Source of the DNA: Aurantimonas sp. HBX-1
GTDB lineage: Bacteria; Pseudomonadota; Alphaproteobacteria; Rhizobiales; Rhizobiaceae
Assembly: GCF_021391535.1 (NCBI RefSeq)
Contig: NZ_CP090066.1
Span: 248,001 to 312,000 of the forward strand
Reading direction: 5' to 3'
Length of the DNA stretch: 64,000 bases
Each line of letters starts with the position of its first letter. Positions within the stretch are counted from its first letter, which is position 1. The position numbers and the translations under genes were made by a program. Of this stretch, positions 38,550 through 48,066 are shown one piece after another. The notes under the pieces were generated by a model that saw nothing but the letters and a program-made list of their open reading frames with translations, had not been told where the DNA came from and made no database searches.

Positions 38550-41500
38550 TCAGCCCGCGAACACCACCAGCAGGTCCTTGGCGTCGATCTGGGCGCCGGC
38601 CGTCACGTGCACCGCCTCGATCGTGCCGTCGCGCTCGGCGTGCAGCGCTGTCTCCATCTTCATCGCCTCGATGGAAAGCAGCACGTCGCCGGCCTTCACG
38701 GTCTGTCCGGGCGCCACGGCGAGCGTCGAGACGACGCCCGGCATCGGCGCGCCGACATGGTTCGGGTTGGTCACGTCGGCCTTCGGCCGGACCGCACCGC
38801 CGGCGGCGCCGTGGGCCCGGTCCGGCACCTTCACCCGGCGCGGCTGGCCGTTCAGCTCGAAGAACACCGTGCGCATGCCCTTCTCGTCGGTCTCGCCGAT
38901 GCCGAGGCAGCGCACGACCAGCGTCTTGCCGCGCTCGAGATCGACCAGCACCTCGCCCTCCTGCTCGATGCCGTAGAAATAGGACGGCGTCGGCAGGCGC
39001 GAGACCGGGCCGTAGAGCTCCTGCACGGCGGCGAAGTCGGTGAAGACCTTCGGATACATCAGATAGGAGGCGAACTCCTGGTCGCTCAGCTTGCGCTCGA
39101 GCTTCTCCTCGATGGCCACGCGCTCGGCGTCGAGGTCGGCATCCTCCAGCAGCGAACCGGGGCGCACGGTGATCGGCGTCTCGCCCTTCAGCACCTTGGC
39201 CTGGATGTCGGCGGGCCAGCCCGACGGCGGCTGTCCGAGATCGCCGCGCAGCATCGACACGACGGAATCGGGGAAGGCGAGGTCCTTCTTCGGGTCGAGA
39301 ACGTCGGCGACGGTGAGGTCCTGGCTGACCATCATCAGCGCCATGTCGCCCACCACCTTCGAGGACGGCGTCACCTTGACGATGTCGCCGAACATCTTGT
39401 TCACGTCGGCATAGGTCTGCGCCACCTGGTGCCAGCGCGTCTCGAGGCCGAGCGAACGGGCCTGCTCCTTGAGATTGGTGAACTGGCCGCCGGGCATCTC
39501 GTGCAGATAGACCTCCGAGGCGGGGCCCTTCAGATCGCTCTCGAAGGCGGCGTACTGGTTGCGGGTCGCCTCCCAGTAGAAGGAGATCCGCCTGATCGCC
39601 TCGGACGACAGGCCGGGGTCGCGCTCGGTGCCCTTCAGCGCCTCGACGATGGAGCCGAGGCAGGGCTGCGAGGTGTTGCCGGAGACCGCGTCCATCGCCG
39701 CATCCACCGCGTCGACGCCGGAATCGATGGCGGCCAGCACGGTGGCGGCGGAAATCCCCGACGTGTCGTGGGTGTGGAAGTGGATCGGCAGGCCGACCTC
39801 CTCGCGCAGCGCCTTGAACAGGACGCGCGCCGCCGCCGGCTTCAGGAGTCCTGCCATGTCCTTGACGCCGAGGATGTGGGCGCCGGCCGCCTCCATCTCC
39901 TTGGCGAGGGCGACGTAGTATTTGAGGTCGTATTTCGAGCGTTCCGGGTCGAACAGGTCGCCGGTGTAGCAGATCGCCCCCTCGCAGAGCTTGCCCGCCT
40001 CGCGCACCGCGTCCATCGAGACGCGCATGTTCTCGACCCAGTTCAGGCAGTCGAACACGCGGAACAGGTCGACCCCGCCCTTGGCCGCCTCGGCGACGAA
40101 GTGGCGGACGACGTTGTCGGGATAGTTGGTGTAGCCGACGCCGTTGGAGCCGCGCAGCAGCATCTGCAGCAGGATGTTGGGCGCTTTCTCGCGGATCAGC
40201 GCGAGCCGCTCCCAGGGATCCTCGGTGAGGAAGCGCATGGCGACGTCGAAGGTGGCGCCGCCCCAGCATTCGAGGCTGAGGAGCTGCGGCAAAGCGCGGG
40301 CATAGGCGTCGGCGATGGCGACGATGTCATGGGTGCGCATGCGCGTCGCCAGCAGCGACTGGTGGCCGTCGCGCATCGTGGTGTCGGTGACCAGCACCTC
40401 GCGCCGTTCGCGCATCCAGGTGGCGAAGCCCTCGGGGCCGAGCTCGTCGAGCTTCTGCCGCGTGCCGGGGATGATCGGCGCCTCGAACAGCGGCGCCACC
40501 GGCGGCGCCTGGTCGGGCGAGGGGCGGGCGCGGTTCTTGGTCTCCGGATGGCCGTTGACGGTGACGTCGGCGAGATAGGTCAGGAGCTTGGTGGCGCGGT
40601 CGCGGCGCTTGACCTGCTCGAACAGCGCCGGCGTCTCGTCGATGAACTTGGTGGTGTAGGAATTGTCGCGGAACTTCTCGTGGCCGATGATCGCCTCGAG
40701 GAAGGTCAGGTTGGTGGCGACGCCGCGGATGCGGAACTCGCGCAGCGCACGGTCCATGCGGGCGATCGCCTCCTGCGGCGTCGGCGCCCAGGCGGTCACC
40801 TTCTCCAGCAGCGGGTCGTAGAAGCGGGTAATCACCGCGCCGGAATAGGCGGTGCCGCCGTCGAGGCGGATGCCGAAGCCGGTGGCGCCGCGATAGGCGG
40901 TGATGCGGCCGTAGTCGGGAATGAAATTGTGCTCGGGATCCTCGGTGGTGATCCGGCACTGCAGGGCGTGGCCGTTGAGCTTGATGTCCTCCTGGCGCGG
41001 CACGCCGCTCTCCGGCGTGCCGATCGCGGCGCCGTCGAGGATGTGGATCTGCGCCTTGACGATGTCGATGCCGGTGACCTCCTCGGTCACGGTGTGCTCG
41101 ACCTGGATGCGCGGGTTGACCTCGATGAAGTAGAAGGCGCCGGTGTCGGCATCCATCAGGAACTCGATCGTGCCGGCGCCGACATAGCTTGTGGCATCGG
41201 CAAGCTTGCGGCCGTAGCCGGCGATCTCGCGGCGCTGCGCGTCGTCGAGGTACGGCGCCGGCGCCCGCTCCACGACCTTCTGGTTGCGCCGCTGGATCGA
41301 GCAGTCACGCTCGAACAGGTCGACGACGTTGCCGTGCGTGTCGCCGAGGATCTGCACCTCGACGTGGCGGGCCCGCTCGACCAGGCGCTCCAGATAGACC
41401 TCGTCCTTGCCGAAGGCGGCCATCGCCTCGCGCTTGCCCTCGGTGACCTCGCGCTCGAGGTCCTTCTCGGCGCGGATCACCCGCATGCCGCGGCCGCCGC

Positions 41501-42011
41501 CGCCCCAGGAGGCCTTCAGCATCACCGGGAAGCCGATCTCGGCGGCCATGCGTCGGACCTCGTCCATGTCGTCCGGCAGCGGCGCGGTGGCGGGCACGAC
41601 CGGCACGCCCAGTTCGACGGCGAGATTGCGCGCGGCGACCTTGTTGCCGAGCCGGCGCATCGTGTCGGCGGTCGGGCCGATGAAGACGATGCCGGCCTCG
41701 GTGCAGGCGTCGACGAATTCCGGGCTCTCGGAGAGCAGGCCGTAGCCGGGATGGATGGCATCGGCGCCGGAGAGCCGCGCCACCCGGATGATCTCCTCGA
41801 TCGACAGATAGCTCTCGATCGGCCCGAGGTCGCGGGTCAGATGCGGGCCGCGGCCGACCTGGTAGCTCTCGTCGGCCTTGAAGCGGTGCAGCGCGAGCTT
41901 GTCCTCCTCCGCCCAGATCGCCACGGTCTTGAGGCCGAGCTCGTTGGCGGCACGGAAGACCCGGATCGCGATTTCCGACCGATTGGCGACGAGTATCTTA
42001 CGGATGGTCAA
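38550..42011 (-). CDS. pyc: Pyruvate carboxylase
   Basis: A 1,153-residue single-chain pyruvate carboxylase, normal for alphaproteobacteria. Domains in order: biotin carboxylase (about 1-460; KILVANRSEIAIRVFRA, ATP loop KASWGGGGRGMR, FIEVNPRIQVEHTVTEE), carboxyltransferase (about 530-830; DTTMRDGHQSLLATRMRT, FHTHDTSGISAA), the PC tetramerisation domain, and a biotinyl domain with AMKMET, biotin on Lys1118. It carboxylates pyruvate to oxaloacetate (anaplerosis). It stands alone, 149 bases from the DeoR gene start. Confidence 0.97.
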   Translation of the reverse strand: MTIRKILVANRSEIAIRVFRAANELGLKTVAIWAEEDKLALHRFKADESYQVGRGPHLTRDLGPIESYLSIEEIIRVARLSGADAIHPGYGLLSESPEFVDACTEAGIVFIGPTADTMRRLGNKVAARNLAVELGVPVVPATAPLPDDMDEVRRMAAEIGFPVMLKASWGGGGRGMRVIRAEKDLEREVTEGKREAMAAFGKDEVYLERLVERARHVEVQILGDTHGNVVDLFERDCSIQRRNQKVVERAPAPYLDDAQRREIAGYGRKLADATSYVGAGTIEFLMDADTGAFYFIEVNPRIQVEHTVTEEVTGIDIVKAQIHILDGAAIGTPESGVPRQEDIKLNGHALQCRITTEDPEHNFIPDYGRITAYRGATGFGIRLDGGTAYSGAVITRFYDPLLEKVTAWAPTPQEAIARMDRALREFRIRGVATNLTFLEAIIGHEKFRDNSYTTKFIDETPALFEQVKRRDRATKLLTYLADVTVNGHPETKNRARPSPDQAPPVAPLFEAPIIPGTRQKLDELGPEGFATWMRERREVLVTDTTMRDGHQSLLATRMRTHDIVAIADAYARALPQLLSLECWGGATFDVAMRFLTEDPWERLALIREKAPNILLQMLLRGSNGVGYTNYPDNVVRHFVAEAAKGGVDLFRVFDCLNWVENMRVSMDAVREAGKLCEGAICYTGDLFDPERSKYDLKYYVALAKEMEAAGAHILGVKDMAGLLKPAAARVLFKALREEVGLPIHFHTHDTSGISAATVLAAIDSGVDAVDAAMDAVSGNTSQPCLGSIVEALKGTERDPGLSSEAIRRISFYWEATRNQYAAFESDLKGPASEVYLHEMPGGQFTNLKEQARSLGLETRWHQVAQTYADVNKMFGDIVKVTPSSKVVGDMALMMVSQDLTVADVLDPKKDLAFPDSVVSMLRGDLGQPPSGWPADIQAKVLKGETPITVRPGSLLEDADLDAERVAIEEKLERKLSDQEFASYLMYPKVFTDFAAVQELYGPVSRLPTPSYFYGIEQEGEVLVDLERGKTLVVRCLGIGETDEKGMRTVFFELNGQPRRVKVPDRAHGAAGGAVRPKADVTNPNHVGAPMPGVVSTLAVAPGQTVKAGDVLLSIEAMKMETALHAERDGTIEAVHVTAGAQIDAKDLLVVFAG

Positions 42012-42118
42012 GCAACATTCCCCCTTGGTGCCTGGGCCCGCTTATAGAGGCTTCCCGCGGCCGCTCAAGATCGCGCCGGACGCGGCACTTCGCAAGTGCG
42101 AACGGCAGGCGGTGCCGC

Positions 42119-43003
42119 TCAGCGGTTGCGGATCAGCGGAACCCGGTCCGGCCAGTCGGCGACTTCCTTCTCCCGCACGAAGGTGAACAGGCCCGAGACG
42201 GCGACGAGGGTCATGCCGGCGAGCGACAGCGCGTCGGGATACTCGCCGAAGAAGCTGGCGCCGATGATCGTCGCCCAGACGATCTGGCTGTACTGCGTCG
42301 GCGCCACCCTTGCCGCCGGGGCGAGGCGCGTCGCGAAGACGATGAGCAGATGGCCCATGCCGGCGCAGACGCCGCCGAGGATGAGGATCGGCCAGAGCCC
42401 GTGATGCGGCGTCTCGTAGTCGGGGATCATCAGGATGCCGTTGACCAGGATGGCGGCGACCAGCACCGCGCCGATCAGCGTGATGCGCCGCTCCGAGGGC
42501 CCCAGCACGCGCAGCACGATGACGGTGATGGCGCCGCTGACGGCGACGCCCAGCGCCGCGAAGTGGCCGGGCAGCACCTCCCGGAAGCCCGGTCGCACCA
42601 CCAGCAGCACGCCGACCAGCCCGCCCAGCACCGCCAGCCAGCGTCGCCAGCCGATATGCTCCTTGAGCACGAGCCAGGAGAACACCGTGACGAACACCGG
42701 CAGCAGGAAGATCAGCGCATAGGCTTCCGCCAGCGGCAGGGTGGTGAAGGCGACGACCCCGAGAATGCCGCCCACCGTGCCGCTGATCATCCTTATGGTC
42801 AGGAGGCCGGGCCGCTTTGGCACGAAGACATTGCCCCAGTTGTCCTCCGGCCGCTTGGTGAACAGCGCCGGGAGCAGGGCGAACAGCGACACGAAGAAGC
42901 CGATCTCGAAGACCGGCAGGCGATCGCCGACGCCCTTCAGCGCGGCGTCGCCGCACGCGAAGGCGAAGTAGGAGGCGAAGGCCAGGAGAATGCCGGCTTG
43001 CAT
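42119..43003 (-). CDS. EamA/DMT family transporter
   Basis: A 294-residue membrane protein with ten predicted hydrophobic helices forming two EamA repeats (first about 5-135, second about 148-280). Seen are PLAEAYALIFLLPVFVTVFSWLVLKEHIGWRRW and, in the second repeat, YSQIVWATIIGASFFGEYPD. It is likely an inner-membrane drug/metabolite exporter. The substrate is unknown. It lies 107 bases downstream of the pyc start on the same strand. Confidence 0.88.
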   Translation of the reverse strand: MQAGILLAFASYFAFACGDAALKGVGDRLPVFEIGFFVSLFALLPALFTKRPEDNWGNVFVPKRPGLLTIRMISGTVGGILGVVAFTTLPLAEAYALIFLLPVFVTVFSWLVLKEHIGWRRWLAVLGGLVGVLLVVRPGFREVLPGHFAALGVAVSGAITVIVLRVLGPSERRITLIGAVLVAAILVNGILMIPDYETPHHGLWPILILGGVCAGMGHLLIVFATRLAPAARVAPTQYSQIVWATIIGASFFGEYPDALSLAGMTLVAVSGLFTFVREKEVADWPDRVPLIRNR

Positions 43004-43446
43004 AAGGATGGGCTCGTGGCGGCGGGAGCCCGTCGCCTAGGACGGGTTGGCGCGGCAGCGCAACCGAAATCGTCAGCCAGCCGGATCAAGCGGGAGATTG
43101 TGGTCGCAAAACCAGACCCCAGACGCGAAAAAAGGCAGCGAGGGGGAGCTGCCTTTTTCCGTCTGCATCGCGATCGAGGGGGGATGATCGCTTGGGGGTG
43201 TCTTAAGAATGCGGACCGAAAAGAAGGGTTCCGAAAAAAAATCGACTGCTGCAGAAATTTTTTTGGGACGGTCATCGCAGGGCCTCCGGAGGGTGCCGTC
43301 GCCCATCCTGGCAGGCGGCCTTGAGGGGTCCGCCGGCACGCCGACGGTGACAGGACCGATTCGATCGTTCTAATTGTAACCGTCTCTCGGAGGAGGGGCA
43401 GGGATCGCCACGGCCGTGACAGGTCCGTGCGGCAGGGAGACCAGCG
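43004..43446. other. 443-base divergent spacer with unexplained terminator hairpin
   Basis: This spacer lies between two gene starts that point away from each other (EamA gene and the phosphatase-like gene), yet contains a strong bidirectional terminator (43128-43158). It also has A- and T-tracts unlike the surrounding GC-rich DNA: eight A residues near 43233-43241 and seven T residues near 43257-43264, flanking CTGCTGCAG. No ORF in it looks coding. A small RNA is possible; see findings. Confidence 0.5.
43128..43158. terminator. Bidirectional intrinsic terminator in divergent spacer
   Basis: Stem AAAAAGGCAGC / GCTGCCTTTTT with an 8-base loop (43140-43147). The core GGCAGC/GCTGCC is followed by TTTTT on the plus strand and TTTTTT on the minus strand, so it can terminate in both directions. 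Neither flanking annotated gene reads into it. Confidence 0.8.
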
Positions 43447-44058
43447 GTGACGGCAGGATTCATCGAAGCCCGCTCCGGCCGGCATTACGCGGCCGGCTGG
43501 CCCGGGCGCCTGGTGGTTCGTGGCCAGTCGGAGGCGCGCCGGCATTTCGCCGCGATCGACCCGACCCATGTCCTCACCATCAAGGCGCCGGACCTCAGCT
43601 ATCTCGGCCCACGCGACCTGGCGCCGGAGCGCCAGCTGATCCTCGCCTTCGACGACGTCGACGAGGCGGACGCGGCCGCCGCGCCGGTCCGCGATCACGT
43701 GGCGGCGGCCCGTGCCTTCGCGGACGGGCTTTCGGCCGACGCGCGGCTGCTGATCCACGGCCTCCAGGGCGTGCGCCGCGCGCCCGCCATGGCGATAGGC
43801 CTGCTGGCGGCGCTGCTGCCCCCGGCGGAAGCGGTGGCAACGGCGCGGGCCGGATGCAGCCAGGCGCCGAGCCCGAACCGCCTCGTCGTCGCGCTGTTCG
43901 ACGACGCGCTCGGTCTCGGCGGCGCCCTGGTGGAAGCCTGCGACAGCCGCTTCGTGGCGGGCGCCGGATCGCTGCGCTTGCGCGGCGACCAGGCATCCAC
44001 CAGCTTCGCCTTTGACATGCTCGAGGGCCAAAAAACGGCAGGCGACGAGCCGTCCTGA
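43447..44058 (+). CDS. Degenerate tyrosine-phosphatase-like protein
   Basis: A 203-residue protein whose layout follows the small tyrosine/dual-specificity phosphatases found in alphaproteobacteria: an RQLILAFDDVDE segment, then the P-loop region LLIHGLQGVRRAPAMAIGL (102-120), then SPNRLVVALFDDALG. The P-loop should read HCxxGxxR(S/T). Here His104, Gly108 and Arg111 are kept, but the nucleophilic cysteine is replaced by Gly105 and the following Ser/Thr by Ala. It is therefore predicted catalytically dead as a phosphatase. It lies 115 bases upstream of the Suv3-like helicase on the same strand. The family assignment is by pattern recognition and moderately sure. Confidence 0.65.
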   Translation: MTAGFIEARSGRHYAAGWPGRLVVRGQSEARRHFAAIDPTHVLTIKAPDLSYLGPRDLAPERQLILAFDDVDEADAAAAPVRDHVAAARAFADGLSADARLLIHGLQGVRRAPAMAIGLLAALLPPAEAVATARAGCSQAPSPNRLVVALFDDALGLGGALVEACDSRFVAGAGSLRLRGDQASTSFAFDMLEGQKTAGDEPS

Positions 44059-44173
44059 ACGCGGCCGGGCTGCGGCCGCGAGGCACCGGTCCGGTCGCAA
44101 CCATCGGCTCGACCTTGCGAATCGGCCGCGAAGCCTTTTCCAACGGCCGGGCGATCCCACATAGGCGGGACAG

Positions 44174-47100
44174 ATGACCGAACTTCGCCCCGTCCACGAG
44201 ACCGTCCGCTTCGATGGGACAAACGTCACCGCGGTGCTGGGCCCCACCAATACCGGCAAGACCTTCCTCGCCATCGAGCGCATGGTCGCCCATTCCTCCG
44301 GGACGATCGGCCTGCCGCTGCGCCTGCTCGCCCGCGAGGTCTACCAGAAGGTCTGCGACCGGGTGGGCGTCGGCGCCGTCGCGCTGATCACCGGCGAGGA
44401 GAAGATCAAGCCGCCCAACGCGCGCTATTCGGTCTGCACCGTCGAGGCGATGCCGCGCGATCCGGGCACCGCCTTCGTTGCCATCGACGAGGTGCAGCTG
44501 GCGAGCGACCTCGAGCGCGGCCACGTCTTCACCGACCGCATCCTGCACGCCCGGGGCCGCGAGGAGACGCTGCTGCTGGGCTCCTCCACCATGCAGGGCG
44601 TGCTGCAGCGGCTGCTCAAGGGCATGAACACGGTGACGCGGCCGCGGCTGTCGAACCTCGTCTATGCCGGGTCGAAGAAGATAACCCGCCTGCCGCGGCG
44701 CACCGCCATCGTCGCCTTCTCGGCCGAGGAGGTCTATGCCATCGCCGAGCTGATCCGCCGCCAGCGCGGCGGGGCCGCGGTGGTGATGGGCGCGCTGTCG
44801 CCGCGAACCCGCAATGCCCAGGTCGAGCTCTACCAGTCGGGCGAGGTGGATTTCCTTGTCGCCACCGACGCGATCGGCATGGGGCTCAATCTCGACGTCG
44901 ACCACGTCGCCTTCGCGCAGGACTGGAAGTTCGACGGGTTCCAGTACCGCCAGCTGACGCCGGCCGAGTTCGGCCAGATCGCCGGCCGCGCCGGGCGGCA
45001 TCTGCGCGACGGCACGTTCGGCGTCACCGGCAAGGTGGATCCGCTGCCGCAGGAACTGGTCGAGTCGCTTGAGGCGCACGCCTTCCAGCCGGTCAGGGTG
45101 CTGCAGTGGCGCAGCCGCGAATTCGACTTCGCCTCGATCGGCGCGTTGCGCAACAGCCTGGAGGCGCTGCCGCCGTCGCCGTCGCTGTCGCGATCGCTGC
45201 CGGCGGTCGACCAGCGGGCGCTGGAATTCCTGTCGAAGGACGCCGCCGTCGCCGACCGCGCCACCACGCCGGCGCGGGTCGAACTGCTGTGGGAGGCTTG
45301 CAAGCTGCCGGACTACCGGCGCATCGCGCCGGCCCAGCATGCCGAGATCATCGCCACGATCTACGGCGACCTGACCAGCCGGGGACGGGTCGCGGAAGAC
45401 TACATGGCGGCGCAGGTGCTGCGCGCCGACCGGGCCGAGGGCGACATCGACACGCTCTCCCAGCGCATCGCCGAGATCCGCACCTGGACCTATATTTCGC
45501 ACCGGCCGGGATGGCTGGCCGATCCGACACACTGGCAGGAAAAGACGCGGGAGGTCGAAGACCGGCTTTCCGACGCTCTTCACGACAGGTTGACGAAACG
45601 CTTCGTAGACCGCAGGACAAGCGTCTTGATGAGACGGTTGAGAGAGAATGCGGTAATGGAAGCTGAAATCGGCAGCGACGGAACGGTGGTGGTCGAGGGC
45701 CACCCTGTCGGGGAGCTGCAGGGATTCAGGTTCACCCTGGACGGCCGGACCGAGGGAACGGACGGCAAGGCCGTGCGCGCCGCTTCGCAGAAGGCACTGG
45801 CCGGCGAGTTCGAAAAGCGCGCCGAGCGCTTCGCCAACGCGCCGAACGGCGATCTGGCGCTGGCCTCGGACGGGCTGGTGCGCTGGCTCGGCGCGCCGAT
45901 CGCCTCGCTTGCCGCCAGCGACGACGTGCTCGCGCCGAAGGTGGTGCTGCTCGCCGACGAGCAGCTGACCGGGCCGGCGCGCGACAAGGTCGCCTCGCGG
46001 GCCGAGCGCTTCGTCACCTACCAGGTCTCCACCGTGCTGAAGCCGCTCGCGGACCTGAAGTCCGCCGAGGCGCTGCAGGGCACGGCAAAGGGCATCGCCT
46101 ACCGGCTCTACGAAAATCTCGGCACCCTGCAGCGGCGCGACGTCGCCGAGGAGGTCCGCGCCTTGGAGCAGGACGCCCGCGCGGCGCTACGGCGCTGCGG
46201 CGTGCGCTTCGGCGCCTACCACATCTTCGTGCCGGCGCTGATCAAGCCGGCCCCGGCCGCGCTGATCACGCTGCTCTGGGCGATCAAGAACGACGGGCGC
46301 GAGCGCCCCGGCTACGGCGAGGCGACGCATCTCCTGGCGACCGGCCGCACCTCGGCCGTCGCCGACGCGAGCTTCGATCCGGTGTTCTACGGCCTTGCGG
46401 GCTATCGCCTGCTCGGCCGGCGCGCGGTGCGCGTCGACATACTGGAGCGGCTCGCCGACCTGATCCGCCCGGCGCTCGCCTGGAAGCCCGGCACCGGCAA
46501 GCGACCGGACGGCGCCTATAACGGCGCGCAGTTCCTGGTGACCCCGGCGATGATGTCGATTCTCGGCGCCACCGCCGAGGACATGGAAGAAATCCTCAAG
46601 GGCCTCGGCTACCGGCCGGAAGGCATGGAAGCCCCGGCCGTCGAGGCCGAATTGCAGCGGCTCGACGCCGAGGCCGTCGCGGCGGAAGCCGCCGCGCGCC
46701 AGGAAGCGGCCCGCAAGGCGGCGGAGGCGGCCGCCACGGCGGACGCGCCGCAGCCCGCGACGGGCGACGCGGCATCCGGCGAAGAGACCGCGCCGGAAGC
46801 GGCGGGCGACACGGTCGCCGCTGCCGAGGACGCGCCCGAGACGGCCGCGCCGGAAGCGTCGGGCAACGATGCGGCGTCCCTCGGCATCGTGGCCGACGAA
46901 GAGCCCGCTACTGAGGCTGCCTCGCCGGCCGGTGCAGACGCGGCCGGCGAGCCGGCCGCTGCAGCGCCCGACGCGGCGGCGACGGCATCCGAACCGGCGG
47001 CACCGGCGGACGAGGCGTCTCCGGTCGTCGCGTCCGATGCCCCGGCGGCCGCAACGCCCGAGGTCGCGGCCCTGGTCGACGAGGCCGTCAGCACGCTCGA

Positions 47101-47602
47101 GGAAGCGGTCGGCCCCGCAAAGGACACTGCGACGGCGGCCCCCGCCGCCGCCGAGCCCGCTGCCGCCGACACGGCGGAAGCCGCCGCGCCTGAGCCGGCC
47201 GCGCCGGAGCCCGCCCGGATCATCCAGGTCTGGCGGCCGCAGCGCGCCGGCGGCCGTCCGAACCAGCGCCCCGGCCAGAATCGCGGCAGGGGCCGCGGCG
47301 CCGGCAACGAGCGTGGCGGCGAACGCAACGCAGCGCCCGAGGGCGAGCGTCCGGCCCGCGAGCGTGGCACGGCGCAGCGCACCGGCGACAAGGAGGGCGG
47401 CGGCAAGTTCGCCGGCGGCAAGGGCCGCGGACGGCCCGACAAGTCGCGTCCCGACAAGGACTGGAAGAAGGATCGTGCCGGCGGCGAGGAGCGCCAGTCG
47501 CGCCGCTTCGAGCAGCCGCAGCAGGCCAAGCCCCAGCGCGTCGCCGACCCCGATTCGCCCTTCGCCAAGCTCGCGGCGCTCCGGGACAAGCTCGGCAAGT
47601 AG
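44174..47602 (+). CDS. Suv3-like DExH RNA helicase with long disordered tail
   Basis: A 1,142-residue protein. Residues 1-500 form a superfamily 2 helicase of the Suv3/mitochondrial-degradosome type: Walker A GPTNTGKT (23-30), motif II IDEVQ (104-108), LLLGSSTM, FLVATDAIGMGLNLDVDHVAF and motif VI QIAGRAGRH. A conserved middle region reaches about residue 820. The rest is low complexity: about 180 residues of Ala/Glu/Pro/Asp repeats, then a basic Gly/Arg/Asn-rich stretch (GGRPNQRPGQNRGRGRGAG) that could bind RNA, ending in FAKLAALRDKLGK. The hslR gene starts 18 bases later. A role in RNA turnover is inferred from the Suv3 family. Confidence 0.9.
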   Translation: MTELRPVHETVRFDGTNVTAVLGPTNTGKTFLAIERMVAHSSGTIGLPLRLLAREVYQKVCDRVGVGAVALITGEEKIKPPNARYSVCTVEAMPRDPGTAFVAIDEVQLASDLERGHVFTDRILHARGREETLLLGSSTMQGVLQRLLKGMNTVTRPRLSNLVYAGSKKITRLPRRTAIVAFSAEEVYAIAELIRRQRGGAAVVMGALSPRTRNAQVELYQSGEVDFLVATDAIGMGLNLDVDHVAFAQDWKFDGFQYRQLTPAEFGQIAGRAGRHLRDGTFGVTGKVDPLPQELVESLEAHAFQPVRVLQWRSREFDFASIGALRNSLEALPPSPSLSRSLPAVDQRALEFLSKDAAVADRATTPARVELLWEACKLPDYRRIAPAQHAEIIATIYGDLTSRGRVAEDYMAAQVLRADRAEGDIDTLSQRIAEIRTWTYISHRPGWLADPTHWQEKTREVEDRLSDALHDRLTKRFVDRRTSVLMRRLRENAVMEAEIGSDGTVVVEGHPVGELQGFRFTLDGRTEGTDGKAVRAASQKALAGEFEKRAERFANAPNGDLALASDGLVRWLGAPIASLAASDDVLAPKVVLLADEQLTGPARDKVASRAERFVTYQVSTVLKPLADLKSAEALQGTAKGIAYRLYENLGTLQRRDVAEEVRALEQDARAALRRCGVRFGAYHIFVPALIKPAPAALITLLWAIKNDGRERPGYGEATHLLATGRTSAVADASFDPVFYGLAGYRLLGRRAVRVDILERLADLIRPALAWKPGTGKRPDGAYNGAQFLVTPAMMSILGATAEDMEEILKGLGYRPEGMEAPAVEAELQRLDAEAVAAEAAARQEAARKAAEAAATADAPQPATGDAASGEETAPEAAGDTVAAAEDAPETAAPEASGNDAASLGIVADEEPATEAASPAGADAAGEPAAAAPDAAATASEPAAPADEASPVVASDAPAAATPEVAALVDEAVSTLEEAVGPAKDTATAAPAAAEPAAADTAEAAAPEPAAPEPARIIQVWRPQRAGGRPNQRPGQNRGRGRGAGNERGGERNAAPEGERPARERGTAQRTGDKEGGGKFAGGKGRGRPDKSRPDKDWKKDRAGGEERQSRRFEQPQQAKPQRVADPDSPFAKLAALRDKLGK

Positions 47603-47619
47603 GATGGACCGGCGGCGCG

Positions 47620-48000
47620 ATGGCTGAAACCGGGCAGCGCGTCGACAAATGGCTGTTCTTCGCCCGCGTGGCGAAGTCGCGCAGCCTCGCCCAGAAGCTG
47701 GTCCAGGCGGGCGCCGTCCGGGTCAATCGCGACAAGATCGACAGTGCGGCCCGGCTGGTGCGGCCCGGCGACACGCTGACGCTCAGCCTGAAGAGCGGCA
47801 TCCGCATCCTCACGGTCCGCGACCCGGGCGTCCGGCGCGGCCCGGCCAGCGAGGCGGCGGGCCTGTTCGAGGACATCACCCCGCCGGGGCCGAAGCCAGG
47901 GGACCTGCCTGCCGAACCGGAGACCGGCTACCGGCCGTCCGACCGCCCGCCGACCAAGCGCGAACGCCGCCAGCTCGACCGGCTCAGGGACGAAAGCTAG
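47620..48000 (+). CDS. hslR: S4-domain RNA-binding protein (Hsp15-like)
   Basis: A 126-residue protein with an N-terminal S4 RNA-binding domain (RVDKWLFFARVAKSRSLAQKLVQAGAVRVN, residues 7-36, then RPGDTLTL). The second half is Pro/Arg-rich and ends in a basic helix (TKRERRQLDRLR). Hsp15 binds 50S subunits carrying stalled nascent chains and aids ribosome recycling. The 17-base gap from the helicase gene suggests one operon devoted to RNA. Confidence 0.88.
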   Translation: MAETGQRVDKWLFFARVAKSRSLAQKLVQAGAVRVNRDKIDSAARLVRPGDTLTLSLKSGIRILTVRDPGVRRGPASEAAGLFEDITPPGPKPGDLPAEPETGYRPSDRPPTKRERRQLDRLRDES

Positions 48001-48066
48001 AAGTGGGGGACGCCCCGGGCGGGGCGCCGCAGACCGGCGCCGCGGACGGGCGCCGGCCGGGCGGGC

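Noticed and set aside
38607..42047. 1,146-codon plus-strand frame opposite pyc
   Set aside because: Antisense of pyruvate carboxylase. Long open antisense frames are common at this GC content.
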